The notes under the pieces are model-generated. The model was not told the DNA's origin, did no database searches, and saw only the letters and a list, made by a program, of their open reading frames with translations. The position numbers and the translations under genes were made by a program. From positions 1-60,922 of the forward strand of contig JAODAX010000095.1 in NCBI GenBank assembly GCA_025463675.1: a DNA stretch of 60,922 nt, read 5' to 3'. The stretch's first letter is position 1, and the number at the start of each line of letters is the position of its first letter. This document shows, in pieces, positions 34,062 through 41,799 of the stretch. This DNA comes from Naasia sp. GTDB taxonomy: Bacteria > Actinomycetota > Actinomycetes > Actinomycetales > Microbacteriaceae.

Positions 34062-35141
34062 GTGACCTCTGAGCGCTCCCCTCTGCATCCCAACACTGTC
34101 GCGGTGACCGCGGGACGGCCCGCGGCCGGCCCCGACCAGCCGCTGAATCCGCCCCTGGTGCTCGCCTCGACGTTCGGTGGCGGCGGCGACGTCGAGTACG
34201 GGCGGTACGGCAACCCCACCTGGACGGCGTTCGAGGACGCCCTCGGTGCCCTCGAGGGCGGGCGCTGCCTCGCCTTCGCGTCGGGCGTCGCGGCAAGCGC
34301 GGCCGTGCTCGACCTGGTCCCGCAGGGCGGCCGGGTGGTCGCACCGCGGCACTCCTATCAGGGCACCCTCGCGCAGCTGCGCGCCGCGGAGCAGCAGGGC
34401 CGCCTCGTAGCCGAGACGGTCGACATCGCCGACACCGCGGCGGTGATCGCCGCCCTCGACGGCGCGGCCCTCGTCTGGATCGAGAGTCCCACCAACCCCG
34501 CGCTCGAGGTGGCGGACGTCGCCGCGATCGCGGCTGCGGCGCATCGCGTCGGCGTGCGGGTGCTGGCCGACAACACCTTCGCGACCCCGCTGCTCCGTCG
34601 GCCGCTGGACGACGGCGCGGACATCGTCCTGCACTCGGCCACCAAGGCTATCTCCGGGCACAGCGACGTCATCATGGGCGCGGTCATCACCCGCGACGAC
34701 GCGTTGCACGCCGACCTGCTCGGCCGCCGGTCGATGCAGGGCGCGATCCCGTCCGCGTTCGAGGCGTTCCTCGCGCTCCGGGGGCTTCGGACGCTTCCCC
34801 TGCGGCTCGAGCGCGCGCAGCAGAACGCGCAGGACCTCGTGGGCCGGCTCACCGGCCACCCGGCGCTCAACGAGGTGCGCTATCCGGGCTTCGGCACCAT
34901 CGTCTCCGTGGTGCTCGCCGACGGCGACACCGCGGACACGTTCGTGCGCGCGGTGCGGCTCTGCCGCTTCGCCACCAGCCTGGGCGGGGTCGAGACAACG
35001 CTCGAGCGCCGCCGACGCTGGTCGACGGAGGCGCCGACCATCCCTGAGGGGCTGGTCCGGATCTCCATCGGCGTGGAGCACATCGACGACCTGTTCGCCG
35101 ACCTCACCCAGGCGCTCGACGCAGCGCTCAGCACCCGCTGA
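34062..35141 (+). CDS. Cys/Met metabolism PLP-dependent enzyme (cystathionine gamma-synthase/lyase-like)
   Basis: A 359-aa fold-type I PLP enzyme. The Schiff-base lysine is in HSATKAISGHSDV, with the substrate-arginine region TSLGGVETTLERR near the C-terminus and YGRYGNPTWTAFEDAL near the N-terminus. It could act in transsulfuration or as a methionine gamma-lyase-type enzyme. GTG start (VTSERSPLHP), chosen because the longer frame overlaps the XRE gene. It converges on the CoA-binding/MetY pair across a hairpin region. Confidence 0.85.
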   Translation: MTSERSPLHPNTVAVTAGRPAAGPDQPLNPPLVLASTFGGGGDVEYGRYGNPTWTAFEDALGALEGGRCLAFASGVAASAAVLDLVPQGGRVVAPRHSYQGTLAQLRAAEQQGRLVAETVDIADTAAVIAALDGAALVWIESPTNPALEVADVAAIAAAAHRVGVRVLADNTFATPLLRRPLDDGADIVLHSATKAISGHSDVIMGAVITRDDALHADLLGRRSMQGAIPSAFEAFLALRGLRTLPLRLERAQQNAQDLVGRLTGHPALNEVRYPGFGTIVSVVLADGDTADTFVRAVRLCRFATSLGGVETTLERRRRWSTEAPTIPEGLVRISIGVEHIDDLFADLTQALDAALSTR

Positions 35142-35142
35142 A

Positions 35143-35202
35143 TCGCAACGTTCCCGCGAAAACGCAACCGCACACCGTTGCGATTCTGCGGGAACGTTGC
35201 GA
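35143..35202. repeat. Intergenic inverted repeat with 15-bp perfect arms
   Basis: TCGCAACGTTCCCGC (35143-35157) is exactly complementary to 35188-35202. A smaller dyad CGCAAC/GTTGCG lies in the 30-bp spacer. It sits precisely between two convergent stops, suiting a bidirectional terminator or a REP-like element; no T-run follows, so a classical intrinsic terminator is not complete. Confidence 0.7.
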
Positions 35203-35217
35203 AACCGCGCGGGGCGG

Positions 35218-35805
35218 TCAGCGGGCGGCGCGGCGGGAGCTGATCTGGCCGGTGTCGAAGCCGAGCAGGTGCAGGCCGCCCGAGAAGCGGGCGTGCTCCA
35301 CCTTGATGCAGCGGTCCATCACCACAGTGAGGCCCTTGCTCTCGCCGTAGACGGCGGCCTCCTCGTTCCAGATCCCGAGCTGCACCCACACGGTGGTGGC
35401 GCCGATCGCGAGCACGTCGTCGATCACGCCCGGGATGTCGCTGCCCTTGCGGAAGACGTCGACGATGTCGGGCACCTCCGGCAGGGACGCCAGGTCCGGG
35501 TACGCCTTCTGCCCGAGGATCTCGTCGGCGTTCGGGTTCACGAAGTACACCCGGTAGTCGCTCGACTGCAGCAGGTAGGTGCCCACGAAGTAGCTCGAGC
35601 GCGACGGGTTCGGGGAGGCGCCCACGATGGCGATCGACTTCGCCCGGCGGAGGATTGCCTGCCGCTCCTTCGCCGAGGGCCCGATCCAGGTCCGCTGCTT
35701 GCGCAGCAGCTTCGCGAGCGGCGAGCTCGCCGGCAGGTCGCAGGTCAGGCCATTGGCCAGGTGGGTGGGGACGACGTCCTGCCGCTCCGCTTCAGTGAGG
35801 GTCAT
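35218..35805 (-). CDS. CoA-binding domain protein (YccU-like)
   Basis: A 195-aa Rossmann-type CoA_binding_2 protein. IAIVGASPNPSRSSYFVGTY (about 58-77), YFVNPNADEILGQKAYPDL and VWVQLGIWNEEAA are typical, as is the late VMDRCIKVEH. The family binds CoA or nucleotides; its biochemical role is not settled. Its ATG overlaps the stop of metY by four bases, and this pairing recurs in actinobacteria, hinting at a sulfur or homoserine-ester related role. Confidence 0.88.
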   Translation of the reverse strand: MTLTEAERQDVVPTHLANGLTCDLPASSPLAKLLRKQRTWIGPSAKERQAILRRAKSIAIVGASPNPSRSSYFVGTYLLQSSDYRVYFVNPNADEILGQKAYPDLASLPEVPDIVDVFRKGSDIPGVIDDVLAIGATTVWVQLGIWNEEAAVYGESKGLTVVMDRCIKVEHARFSGGLHLLGFDTGQISSRRAAR

Positions 35806-37097
35806 GCCTCCGCCTTCCCGGCCGCGTCGAGGGCCTGGTCGATGTCGTACAGGATGTCATCCACATCCTCGAGGCCGACGCTGATCCGCACCAGACCGGG
35901 CTGCACGCCGGCCTGGACCAGCTGCTCCTCGCTCAGCTGCGCGTGCGTCGTCGACGCGGGATGGATGACGAGCGTCTTCGTGTCGCCGATGTTCGCGACG
36001 TGGCTCGCGAGGTCGAGGCTCTCGATGAAGCGCCGGCCGACGGGGCGGCCGCCGGCGACGCCGAAGCTGAACACCGAGCCGGGGCCCTTCGGCAGGTATT
36101 TCGCCGCGCGGTCGAAGTGCGGGTGGCTCGGCAGCCCGGCCCAGTTGACGTACTCGATGCGGGGATCGGCCTCCAGCCACTGGGCGACGGCACGCGTGTT
36201 GTCGACGTGCGCTTGAATCCGGTAGGGCAGCGTCTCGACGCCCTGGGCGAGCAGGAACGCCGAGTGCGGGGCGAGCGCGGGGCCGATATCGCGCAGCTGC
36301 TCGGCGCGGAGGCGGGTGAGGAACGCGTACTCGCCGAAGTTGCCGTGCCAGTTGAGGCCGCCGTAGGACGGCACCGGCTGGTCGAACAGGGGGAAGTTCT
36401 CGTTCGCCCAGTCGAAGCGGCCGCTCTCGACCACGACCCCGCCGAGGGTGGTGCCGTGCCCGCCGAGGAACTTGGTGGCGGAGTGGATGACGACGTCGGC
36501 GCCCCACTCGATCGGACGATTGAGGTAGGGCGTCGCGATGGTCGAGTCGACGATCAGGGGGATGTTCGCCGCGTGCGCCACCTCCGCGAGACCCTCGAGA
36601 TCCGCGATCTCGCCGGACGGGTTCGCCACCGTCTCGACGAACAGCAGCTTCGTCTCCGGGCGGATCGCCGCCGCGTAGTCGGCGGGGTCGGTGCCGTGCA
36701 CGAACGTGGTGTCGATGCCGAACCGGCGGAGCGTGACGTCGAGCTGGGTGATCGAGCCGCCGTAGAGGGAGGCGGCCGCGACGATGGAGTCTCCCGCCCC
36801 GGCGAGTGAGGCGAAGGTGATGTACTGCGCCGACAGGCCGCTCGCGGTGGCCACCGCGCCGAGCCCGCCCTCGAGCGACGCGACCCGCTCCTCGAAGCTG
36901 GCGACCGTGGGGTTCGCCAGGCGGCTGTAGATGTTGCCGTATTTCTGCAGCGCGAAGCGGGCCGCGGCGTCCGCGGTGTCGTCGAAGACGAAGGCGCTCG
37001 ACTGGTAGATCGGCAGGGCCCGCGCCCCGCTGGCCTTGTCGGGGATGTTGCCCGCGTGGATCGCGCGCGTGCGGAAGCCGTATTCCCTATCGGTCAT
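35802..37097 (-). CDS. metY: O-acetylhomoserine aminocarboxypropyltransferase (sulfhydrylase)
   Basis: A 431-aa PLP enzyme of the O-acetylhomoserine sulfhydrylase type: FRTRAIHAGNIPD at the N-terminus, NIYSRLANPT, LFVETVANPSGEI, and the PLP lysine in VIHSATKFLGGHG. The length and the internal region GGLNWHGNFGEYAFLTRLR separate MetY from the shorter MetB/MetC enzymes. It makes homocysteine from O-acetylhomoserine and sulfide in the cytoplasm. Four-base overlap with the CoA-binding gene shows co-translation. Confidence 0.93.
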   Translation of the reverse strand: MTDREYGFRTRAIHAGNIPDKASGARALPIYQSSAFVFDDTADAAARFALQKYGNIYSRLANPTVASFEERVASLEGGLGAVATASGLSAQYITFASLAGAGDSIVAAASLYGGSITQLDVTLRRFGIDTTFVHGTDPADYAAAIRPETKLLFVETVANPSGEIADLEGLAEVAHAANIPLIVDSTIATPYLNRPIEWGADVVIHSATKFLGGHGTTLGGVVVESGRFDWANENFPLFDQPVPSYGGLNWHGNFGEYAFLTRLRAEQLRDIGPALAPHSAFLLAQGVETLPYRIQAHVDNTRAVAQWLEADPRIEYVNWAGLPSHPHFDRAAKYLPKGPGSVFSFGVAGGRPVGRRFIESLDLASHVANIGDTKTLVIHPASTTHAQLSEEQLVQAGVQPGLVRISVGLEDVDDILYDIDQALDAAGKAEA

Positions 37098-37167
37098 ACG
37101 GGCACGCTAGCGCGACCCGGCCGGGGAACTCCTGGCCGGGCCGCCACACGGCGTAACGCGGGCCGCG

Positions 37168-37641
37168 TCAGTCGGCGTGCTCGTCGGGCGGAGTGTTCTC
37201 GAGTTCGAAGGCCCACTCGGGCGGCTCGTCGCCGCCGGACTCCTCGTCGGCCTCCGAGTCCGCCTTCGTGATGTGCACGTTGCCGGCCGCGTGGTGCACG
37301 GGGGCGTAGATGACGTAGAGCCGGAGCGGCTCGTCGCCGGTGTTGAGAACGTCGTGCCAGGTGCCCGCCGGCACGAGGATACAGGAGCCGTCGGACACGT
37401 CCTCCTGGTAGTTGAGGTCGTCCTGGGTGGGGCCCATCGTCACACGCCCCGTGCCCTGGTCGATCCGCAGGAACTGGTCGGTGCCGCCGTGCTTCTCGAG
37501 GCCGATCGAGTCGCCGACGGGGATCGACATGAGCGTCAGCTGCAGGTACTCGCCGGACCAGGCGACCGTGCGGTAGTTGGTGTTCGCTATCGTCGCGGCT
37601 TCGAGGTCGAAGGAGGTGGGCTGGGGGCCGATGTCTTTCAC
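37168..37641 (-). CDS. Cupin domain protein
   Basis: A 157-aa single-domain cupin. The two conserved cupin boxes are recognisable around GDSIGLEKHGGTDQFLRIDQG and ILVPAGTWHDVLNTGDEPL, with His and Glu residues able to hold a metal. The C-terminal tail is acidic. Similar proteins are annotated as cupins of unknown function or sugar-isomerase-like. Monocistronic, between metY and pfkA. Confidence 0.85.
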   Translation of the reverse strand: MKDIGPQPTSFDLEAATIANTNYRTVAWSGEYLQLTLMSIPVGDSIGLEKHGGTDQFLRIDQGTGRVTMGPTQDDLNYQEDVSDGSCILVPAGTWHDVLNTGDEPLRLYVIYAPVHHAAGNVHITKADSEADEESGGDEPPEWAFELENTPPDEHAD

Positions 37642-37740
37642 GCGGTTCTCGCTTCCGTCCGGTTAGGTGCGGTCGGTGCGACGCTATCCGCATCGCGATG
37701 CGGCGGGCGAGGGGTGGACATCCCGCCGGCGCGCGCGGTC

Positions 37741-38769
37741 TCAGCCGAACAGCAGCGCGGCCTCCTCGTAGCGGCTGCGCGGCACGGTGTTGAGTGCCGA
37801 GGTCGCCTCCGAGATCGGCACGGTGACGATGTCCCGACCGCGGAGCGCGACCATGCTGCCCCAGTCCTTCCGGGCGACCGCGGCGGTGGCATGCATGCCG
37901 AGCCGGGTGGCGAGCACCCGGTCGTACGCGCTCGGCACGCCGCCGCGCTGCATGTGGCCGAGGGTCACGGCGCGGGATTCGATGCCGGTGCGCTCTTCGA
38001 TGAGCGGCGCCAAGACGTCGGCGATGCCGCCGAGGCGCGGGCGGTTGAACGCGTCGAGGCCCTTGTGCGAGTGCGCCTCCTCCATGCCGTCGAGCCGGAA
38101 CCCCTCGGACACGACGATGACGGGCGCGCGCATGCGGTCGATCACGCTCGTCGTCCAGCCGCAGATGGCGTCGAGCGATTCGGGCTGCTCGGGGATCAGG
38201 ATGGCGTGCGCGCCGCCCGCCATGCCGGAGTGCAGCGCGATCCAGCCGACGTGCCGGCCCATCACCTCCACGACGATGCAGCGGCGGTGCGACTCCGCGG
38301 TGGTGCGCACCCGGTCGATGGCCTCCGTCGCGATCTCGACCGCGGTGTCGAAGCCGAACGAGTAGTCGGTGGCCGCCAGATCGTTGTCGATCGTCTTCGG
38401 CACCCCGACGATGGGGATGCCCGCGTCGGAGAGGCGCTGCGCGGCCGTGAGGGTGCCTTCGCCACCGATCGCGATGACGGCGTCCAGGCGGTGGCCGTCG
38501 AGCACCTTGCGGATGTTGTCCGGGCCGCCGCGTGGGCCTTCGAACGGGTTGGTGCGGGAGGAGCCGAGGATGGTGCCGCCCTGTCGGGCGAGGCCGCGCA
38601 CGGTGTGCCGGTCGATCGGCACCCAATCGTCGTCCACGAGTCCCCGCCAGCCCCACCGGAAGCCGACGAACTCCGCATCGTGCTCGCGGTCGCCCACCAG
38701 CACCGCGCCGCGGATCACCGCGTTGAGCCCGGGGCAGTCGCCGCCCGAGGTGAGGATGCCGACTCGCAT
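37741..38769 (-). CDS. pfkA: 6-phosphofructokinase, group III
   Basis: A 342-aa phosphofructokinase beginning MRVGILTSGGDCPGLNAVIR. The phosphoryl-donor motif is GGEGT (102-106) with glycine at the position that is aspartate in PPi-dependent enzymes, and the PKTIDND motif carries lysine (K125). This mix is seen in actinobacterial group-III enzymes such as the ATP-dependent Streptomyces PFK, so ATP is the likelier donor. It commits fructose 6-phosphate to glycolysis. The internal ATG at the glycine motif is the start; the extra upstream codons are unlike the family. Confidence 0.92.
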   Translation of the reverse strand: MRVGILTSGGDCPGLNAVIRGAVLVGDREHDAEFVGFRWGWRGLVDDDWVPIDRHTVRGLARQGGTILGSSRTNPFEGPRGGPDNIRKVLDGHRLDAVIAIGGEGTLTAAQRLSDAGIPIVGVPKTIDNDLAATDYSFGFDTAVEIATEAIDRVRTTAESHRRCIVVEVMGRHVGWIALHSGMAGGAHAILIPEQPESLDAICGWTTSVIDRMRAPVIVVSEGFRLDGMEEAHSHKGLDAFNRPRLGGIADVLAPLIEERTGIESRAVTLGHMQRGGVPSAYDRVLATRLGMHATAAVARKDWGSMVALRGRDIVTVPISEATSALNTVPRSRYEEAALLFG

Positions 38770-38852
38770 GTGTGTTCCCCTTTCCCGTTCCCGAACGCTA
38801 GTCCACCGGAGCGGCGAGGATGGAGGCACGACGCCACGGGAAGGAACGGGCG

Positions 38853-39233
38853 ATGGGTGCGTGGAGCGATGAGGAGCTGGCGGCGGTCGGGGGTGCCGAG
38901 GAGCTGGAGATCGCGTCGGTGCGGCCCGACGGCACCCTGCGGCCGTACGTGATCATCTGGGCGGCGCGCGTGGGGAACGGGCTCTACGTCCGGTCCGCGT
39001 ACGGGGCCGACAACGGCTGGTTTCGTCGGGCGAAGCGCAGCGGCACGGGTCGCATCCGCGCGGGCGGCGTCCAGCGGGACGTGACGTTCGCCCCGGCCGA
39101 GCCGGCGGTGCACCCGGCGCTCGACGCGGAGTACCGCAGCAAGTACCGTGCGCATGCGGACGACATCGTTGCGACGGTGGTCGGTGACGACAAGGCGGAC
39201 CTCACCCTGCGCCTTCTGCCGCGGGACGCCTGA
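38853..39233 (+). CDS. DUF2255 family protein
   Basis: A 126-aa protein of the DUF2255 family, related to the F420/FMN-binding split-barrel proteins: EELEIASVRPDGTLRPYVII, LYVRSAYGADNGWFRRAKRS and GRIRAGGVQRDVTF. A redox or cofactor-binding role is suspected from the fold but not shown. An ATG with AAGGAA about 10 bp upstream is preferred over a start 33 bp earlier. It is divergent from pfkA and convergent with the acyl-CoA oxidase-like gene. Confidence 0.85.
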   Translation: MGAWSDEELAAVGGAEELEIASVRPDGTLRPYVIIWAARVGNGLYVRSAYGADNGWFRRAKRSGTGRIRAGGVQRDVTFAPAEPAVHPALDAEYRSKYRAHADDIVATVVGDDKADLTLRLLPRDA

Positions 39234-39249
39234 CGCCGCCAAGGATGCC

Positions 39250-39310
39250 GAGTCGCCCGAAAACTGGGCAACTCGCCGCCGAGTTGCCCGAAAAGTGGGC
39301 AACTCGCCGC
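39250..39310. repeat. Tandem hairpin repeat (GAGTTGCCC/GGGCAACTC)
   Basis: Two 31-bp direct copies in tandem, each a hairpin: GAGTCGCCC-N7-GGGCAACTC (39250-39274, one mismatch) and GAGTTGCCC-N7-GGGCAACTC (39281-39305, perfect), both followed by GCCGC. The central arms can also pair with each other. It fills the gap between two convergent genes, like the other dyad at 35143, and suggests a REP-like family or a paired terminator. Confidence 0.75.
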
Positions 39311-39316
39311 AGCGGG

Positions 39317-41380
39317 TCAGCGCTTCTGCGGAAGCTTCTTCTCGAGGACGGGGGCCGTGCCGGAGGCCTCGAGCGCCGCGTAGTAGGCGCGCGCCTCGTC
39401 CTGGCGGACCCGTTCGGCTCCGGAAGCGACCTCGGCGCGCACGTGTTCCGGTGCCAGGCCGAACGCGCCGACCAGGTCGAGCACGTGCGGGCGCAGGCGA
39501 GGGAGCAGGCGGTCGTCGATGTAATCGGTGATCGCCTCCGCCCGCGGGCCGGAGAGGCGCCCGGTGATCAAGTACCAGGCGGCGTTCTTCTCGATCAGGC
39601 CGAGGCCGAACAGGTCCCGCAGCCAGGTGAGCACCTGCTTGGTGCCGGCATCCTCGGTGGCCTCGACCGCGGTGGTGAATGACTCCCACTGCAGCAGCTC
39701 GCCGTGGGCGCGAGCCGCCTCGATCAGCTCGTTCTGGTTCGCGTTGAACAACTCCTGCGCCGCCAGCGGGTTGAGCTTCGATGCCGGGCGGAGCCGGCCG
39801 GCGAGGCCCGCGACCATAGTCTCGACCCGATCGGTGAGCAGTTGCCGCTGGGCGGCGGCGTCCCGCACCTGGCCGACCGAGCGGGCGGTGGAGCCGAAGT
39901 CCGCGAACCGCTGGCCGACCTGCCGCAGGCCGGACCGGTTGAGGCCCGCCTCCTCGAACTGCGCGGCGACGTAGCGCGCCTTGGTGGCGGTGTCGGCCTT
40001 CGCGAACCGCCGCCCGTAGTCGGTCAGCAGGCGCTTGCCCACCAGCTGGAGCAGCACGTTATTGTCGCCTTCGAAGGTGACGTAGATGTCGAGGTCGGCG
40101 CGCAGCTGGCCGAGCCGGTTCTGGGCGAGGTAGCCGGCGCCGCCGCAGGCCTCGCGGGCCTCCTGCAGGATGTCGAGCGCCGCCCAGGTGGACAGCGGCT
40201 TGAGGGCCGCCGCACGGGTCTCGAGGTCTTCGCGGATCTCGTCCGGCACGTCCGGGTCGGTGAACACCCGCTCGAGGTGGGCGAGGAGCTCCTCATGGGC
40301 GAACCCCATGGCGTAGGTCTGCGCAAGGCGGGGGAGGAGCCGCCGCTGGTGACGCTGGTAGTCCATGAGCACCACCTCGTCGCCGGAGCCGCCCGCGAAC
40401 TGGCGACGCTGCGTGGCGTACGTCATCGCGATGTGCAGGGCGAGTTGCGAGGCGCGGGTCGAGGCGCCGTCGAGCATGACGCGGCCCTGCACGAGGGTGC
40501 CGAGCATCGTGAAGAAGCGGCGGCCGGGACTCGCGATCGGCGAACTGTAGCGGCCCTCCGCGTCGACGCTGCCGTAGCGATCGAGCAGGTTGGTGCGCGG
40601 GATGCGGACGGAGTCGAAATGCAGTCGGCCGTTGTCGACCCCGTTGAGGCCGCCCTTCAGCCCGTCGTCCTCGCCGTCGACGCCCGGCAGGAAGGCGCCC
40701 TCCGCGTCGCGCAGCGGCACGTAGAAGCAGTGCACGCCGTGGTTGACGCCCCGGGTGATGAGCTGGGCGAACACCACGGCCGCCTTGCCGTGCTGGGCGG
40801 CGTTACCCAGGTAGTCCTTCCAGGCCGCGCGGAACGGGGTGTGCAGCACGAACTCGCACGTCCCGGCGTCGTAGGTGGCGGTGGTGCCGATGGAGGCGAC
40901 GTCGGAGCCGTGGCCGGTCTCGGTCATCGCAAACGCGCCGGGCACGTCGAGCGTGAAGGTCCCGGGCAGCCATTCGAGGTGCTGCGAGTCGTTGCCGAGG
41001 AAGTAGATGGCGCTGGCGAACAGGCCCCACTGCACGCCGGCCTTGATCTGCAGGCTGGGGTCGGCGAGGACCAGCTCCTCGAAGGCCGCGACGTTCCCGG
41101 TGGGCTTGCCCTCGCCGCCGACGGATACCGGGAAACCGGGGACCACCATGCCGCCGTCGACGAGGATGCCGAGCTGGTGCAGCACGCGCTCGCGGTGCTC
41201 CTGCATGCCGAGCCCGTCGACGCGGTGCAGCTGCGGCTGCGTGCGGATCAGCTCGCGGGCCACGCCGCGCACGTCGGCGCAGCGGCCGAGCAGGCGGCGG
41301 CCGAGGGCTGCGACGTCCACGGCGGGTGCCTCGGGGGAGGAGGCCGGGAATGCGGGCAGTTCGCTGGTGGTCGACATCAT
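39317..41380 (-). CDS. Acyl-CoA dehydrogenase/oxidase family protein (ACOX-like)
   Basis: A 687-aa flavoprotein with the acyl-CoA oxidase architecture: N-terminal helical domain, FAMTETGHGSDVASIGTTAT in the middle domain, IASPGRRFFTMLGTLVQGR and a two-part C-terminal region. The oxidase-type catalytic region reads REACGGAGYLAQNRLGQLRA then VTFEGDNNVLLQ, with the glutamate in TFEGDN. It would desaturate acyl-CoAs, passing electrons to O2 or ETF. GGAAACG precedes the ATG. Not linked to the acyl-CoA operon at 5-13 kb. Confidence 0.9.
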   Translation of the reverse strand: MMSTTSELPAFPASSPEAPAVDVAALGRRLLGRCADVRGVARELIRTQPQLHRVDGLGMQEHRERVLHQLGILVDGGMVVPGFPVSVGGEGKPTGNVAAFEELVLADPSLQIKAGVQWGLFASAIYFLGNDSQHLEWLPGTFTLDVPGAFAMTETGHGSDVASIGTTATYDAGTCEFVLHTPFRAAWKDYLGNAAQHGKAAVVFAQLITRGVNHGVHCFYVPLRDAEGAFLPGVDGEDDGLKGGLNGVDNGRLHFDSVRIPRTNLLDRYGSVDAEGRYSSPIASPGRRFFTMLGTLVQGRVMLDGASTRASQLALHIAMTYATQRRQFAGGSGDEVVLMDYQRHQRRLLPRLAQTYAMGFAHEELLAHLERVFTDPDVPDEIREDLETRAAALKPLSTWAALDILQEAREACGGAGYLAQNRLGQLRADLDIYVTFEGDNNVLLQLVGKRLLTDYGRRFAKADTATKARYVAAQFEEAGLNRSGLRQVGQRFADFGSTARSVGQVRDAAAQRQLLTDRVETMVAGLAGRLRPASKLNPLAAQELFNANQNELIEAARAHGELLQWESFTTAVEATEDAGTKQVLTWLRDLFGLGLIEKNAAWYLITGRLSGPRAEAITDYIDDRLLPRLRPHVLDLVGAFGLAPEHVRAEVASGAERVRQDEARAYYAALEASGTAPVLEKKLPQKR

Positions 41381-41799
41381 GCGTTTCCGTTCCATGCAGG
41401 TCCGCGGGGAGCAGACGCCCAGCACGCTAGGGGCCTTCCGTACTGCTTTCCAGTCGTTGGTGGGCGTCGGACGAAGGCCGGGCCGGAAGCGGCCCGACCG
41501 CTTCAGGGGTTCTACAAAAGGCGGTCGTCGGCAGCCGCGGACGCCCGGGCGGCGCAGCGGGGGCGGCGCCGCCCGCCGGCGGGGGCGCCGGAGCGCCGAC
41601 CCGTACCCCGCGAGGTGCGGAAGTGGGACTTCCGCCGCCCCAGAAGCCCCCTGCTGTACCCCGATTCCCGGACCCCCGGTCGGGCATTATGCCGACAAGT
41701 GTCGTCCCCCGTTCTGGGTGTCGTGGGAACGCTCCCGCGCTCGGTACGGTGAGCGCCGTGCGGGCGCGTGGGGACGCTGCCGCACTCCGGGGGGCGGAA
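41381..41799. other. Gene-free divergent region
   Basis: About 420 bp between the oxidase-like gene (minus) and the GT2-like gene (plus). It is very GC-rich, including a 14-bp palindrome at 41561-41574. A short dyad CGACA-AG-TGTCG lies near 41694-41705. GGGAAC (41725-41730) with TACGGT (41745-41750) could be a promoter for the signalling operon. Part of the right end may be coding, because GTG codons at 41749 and 41758 are in frame with the next gene. Confidence 0.4.

Noticed and set aside
37177-38952. 591-codon open frame on the plus strand
   Set aside because: Shadow of the cupin and phosphofructokinase genes.
41561-41574. 14-bp palindrome GGGCGGCGCCGCCC
   Set aside because: A chance event is likely in so GC-rich a stretch; no promoter or repeat copy is associated with it.
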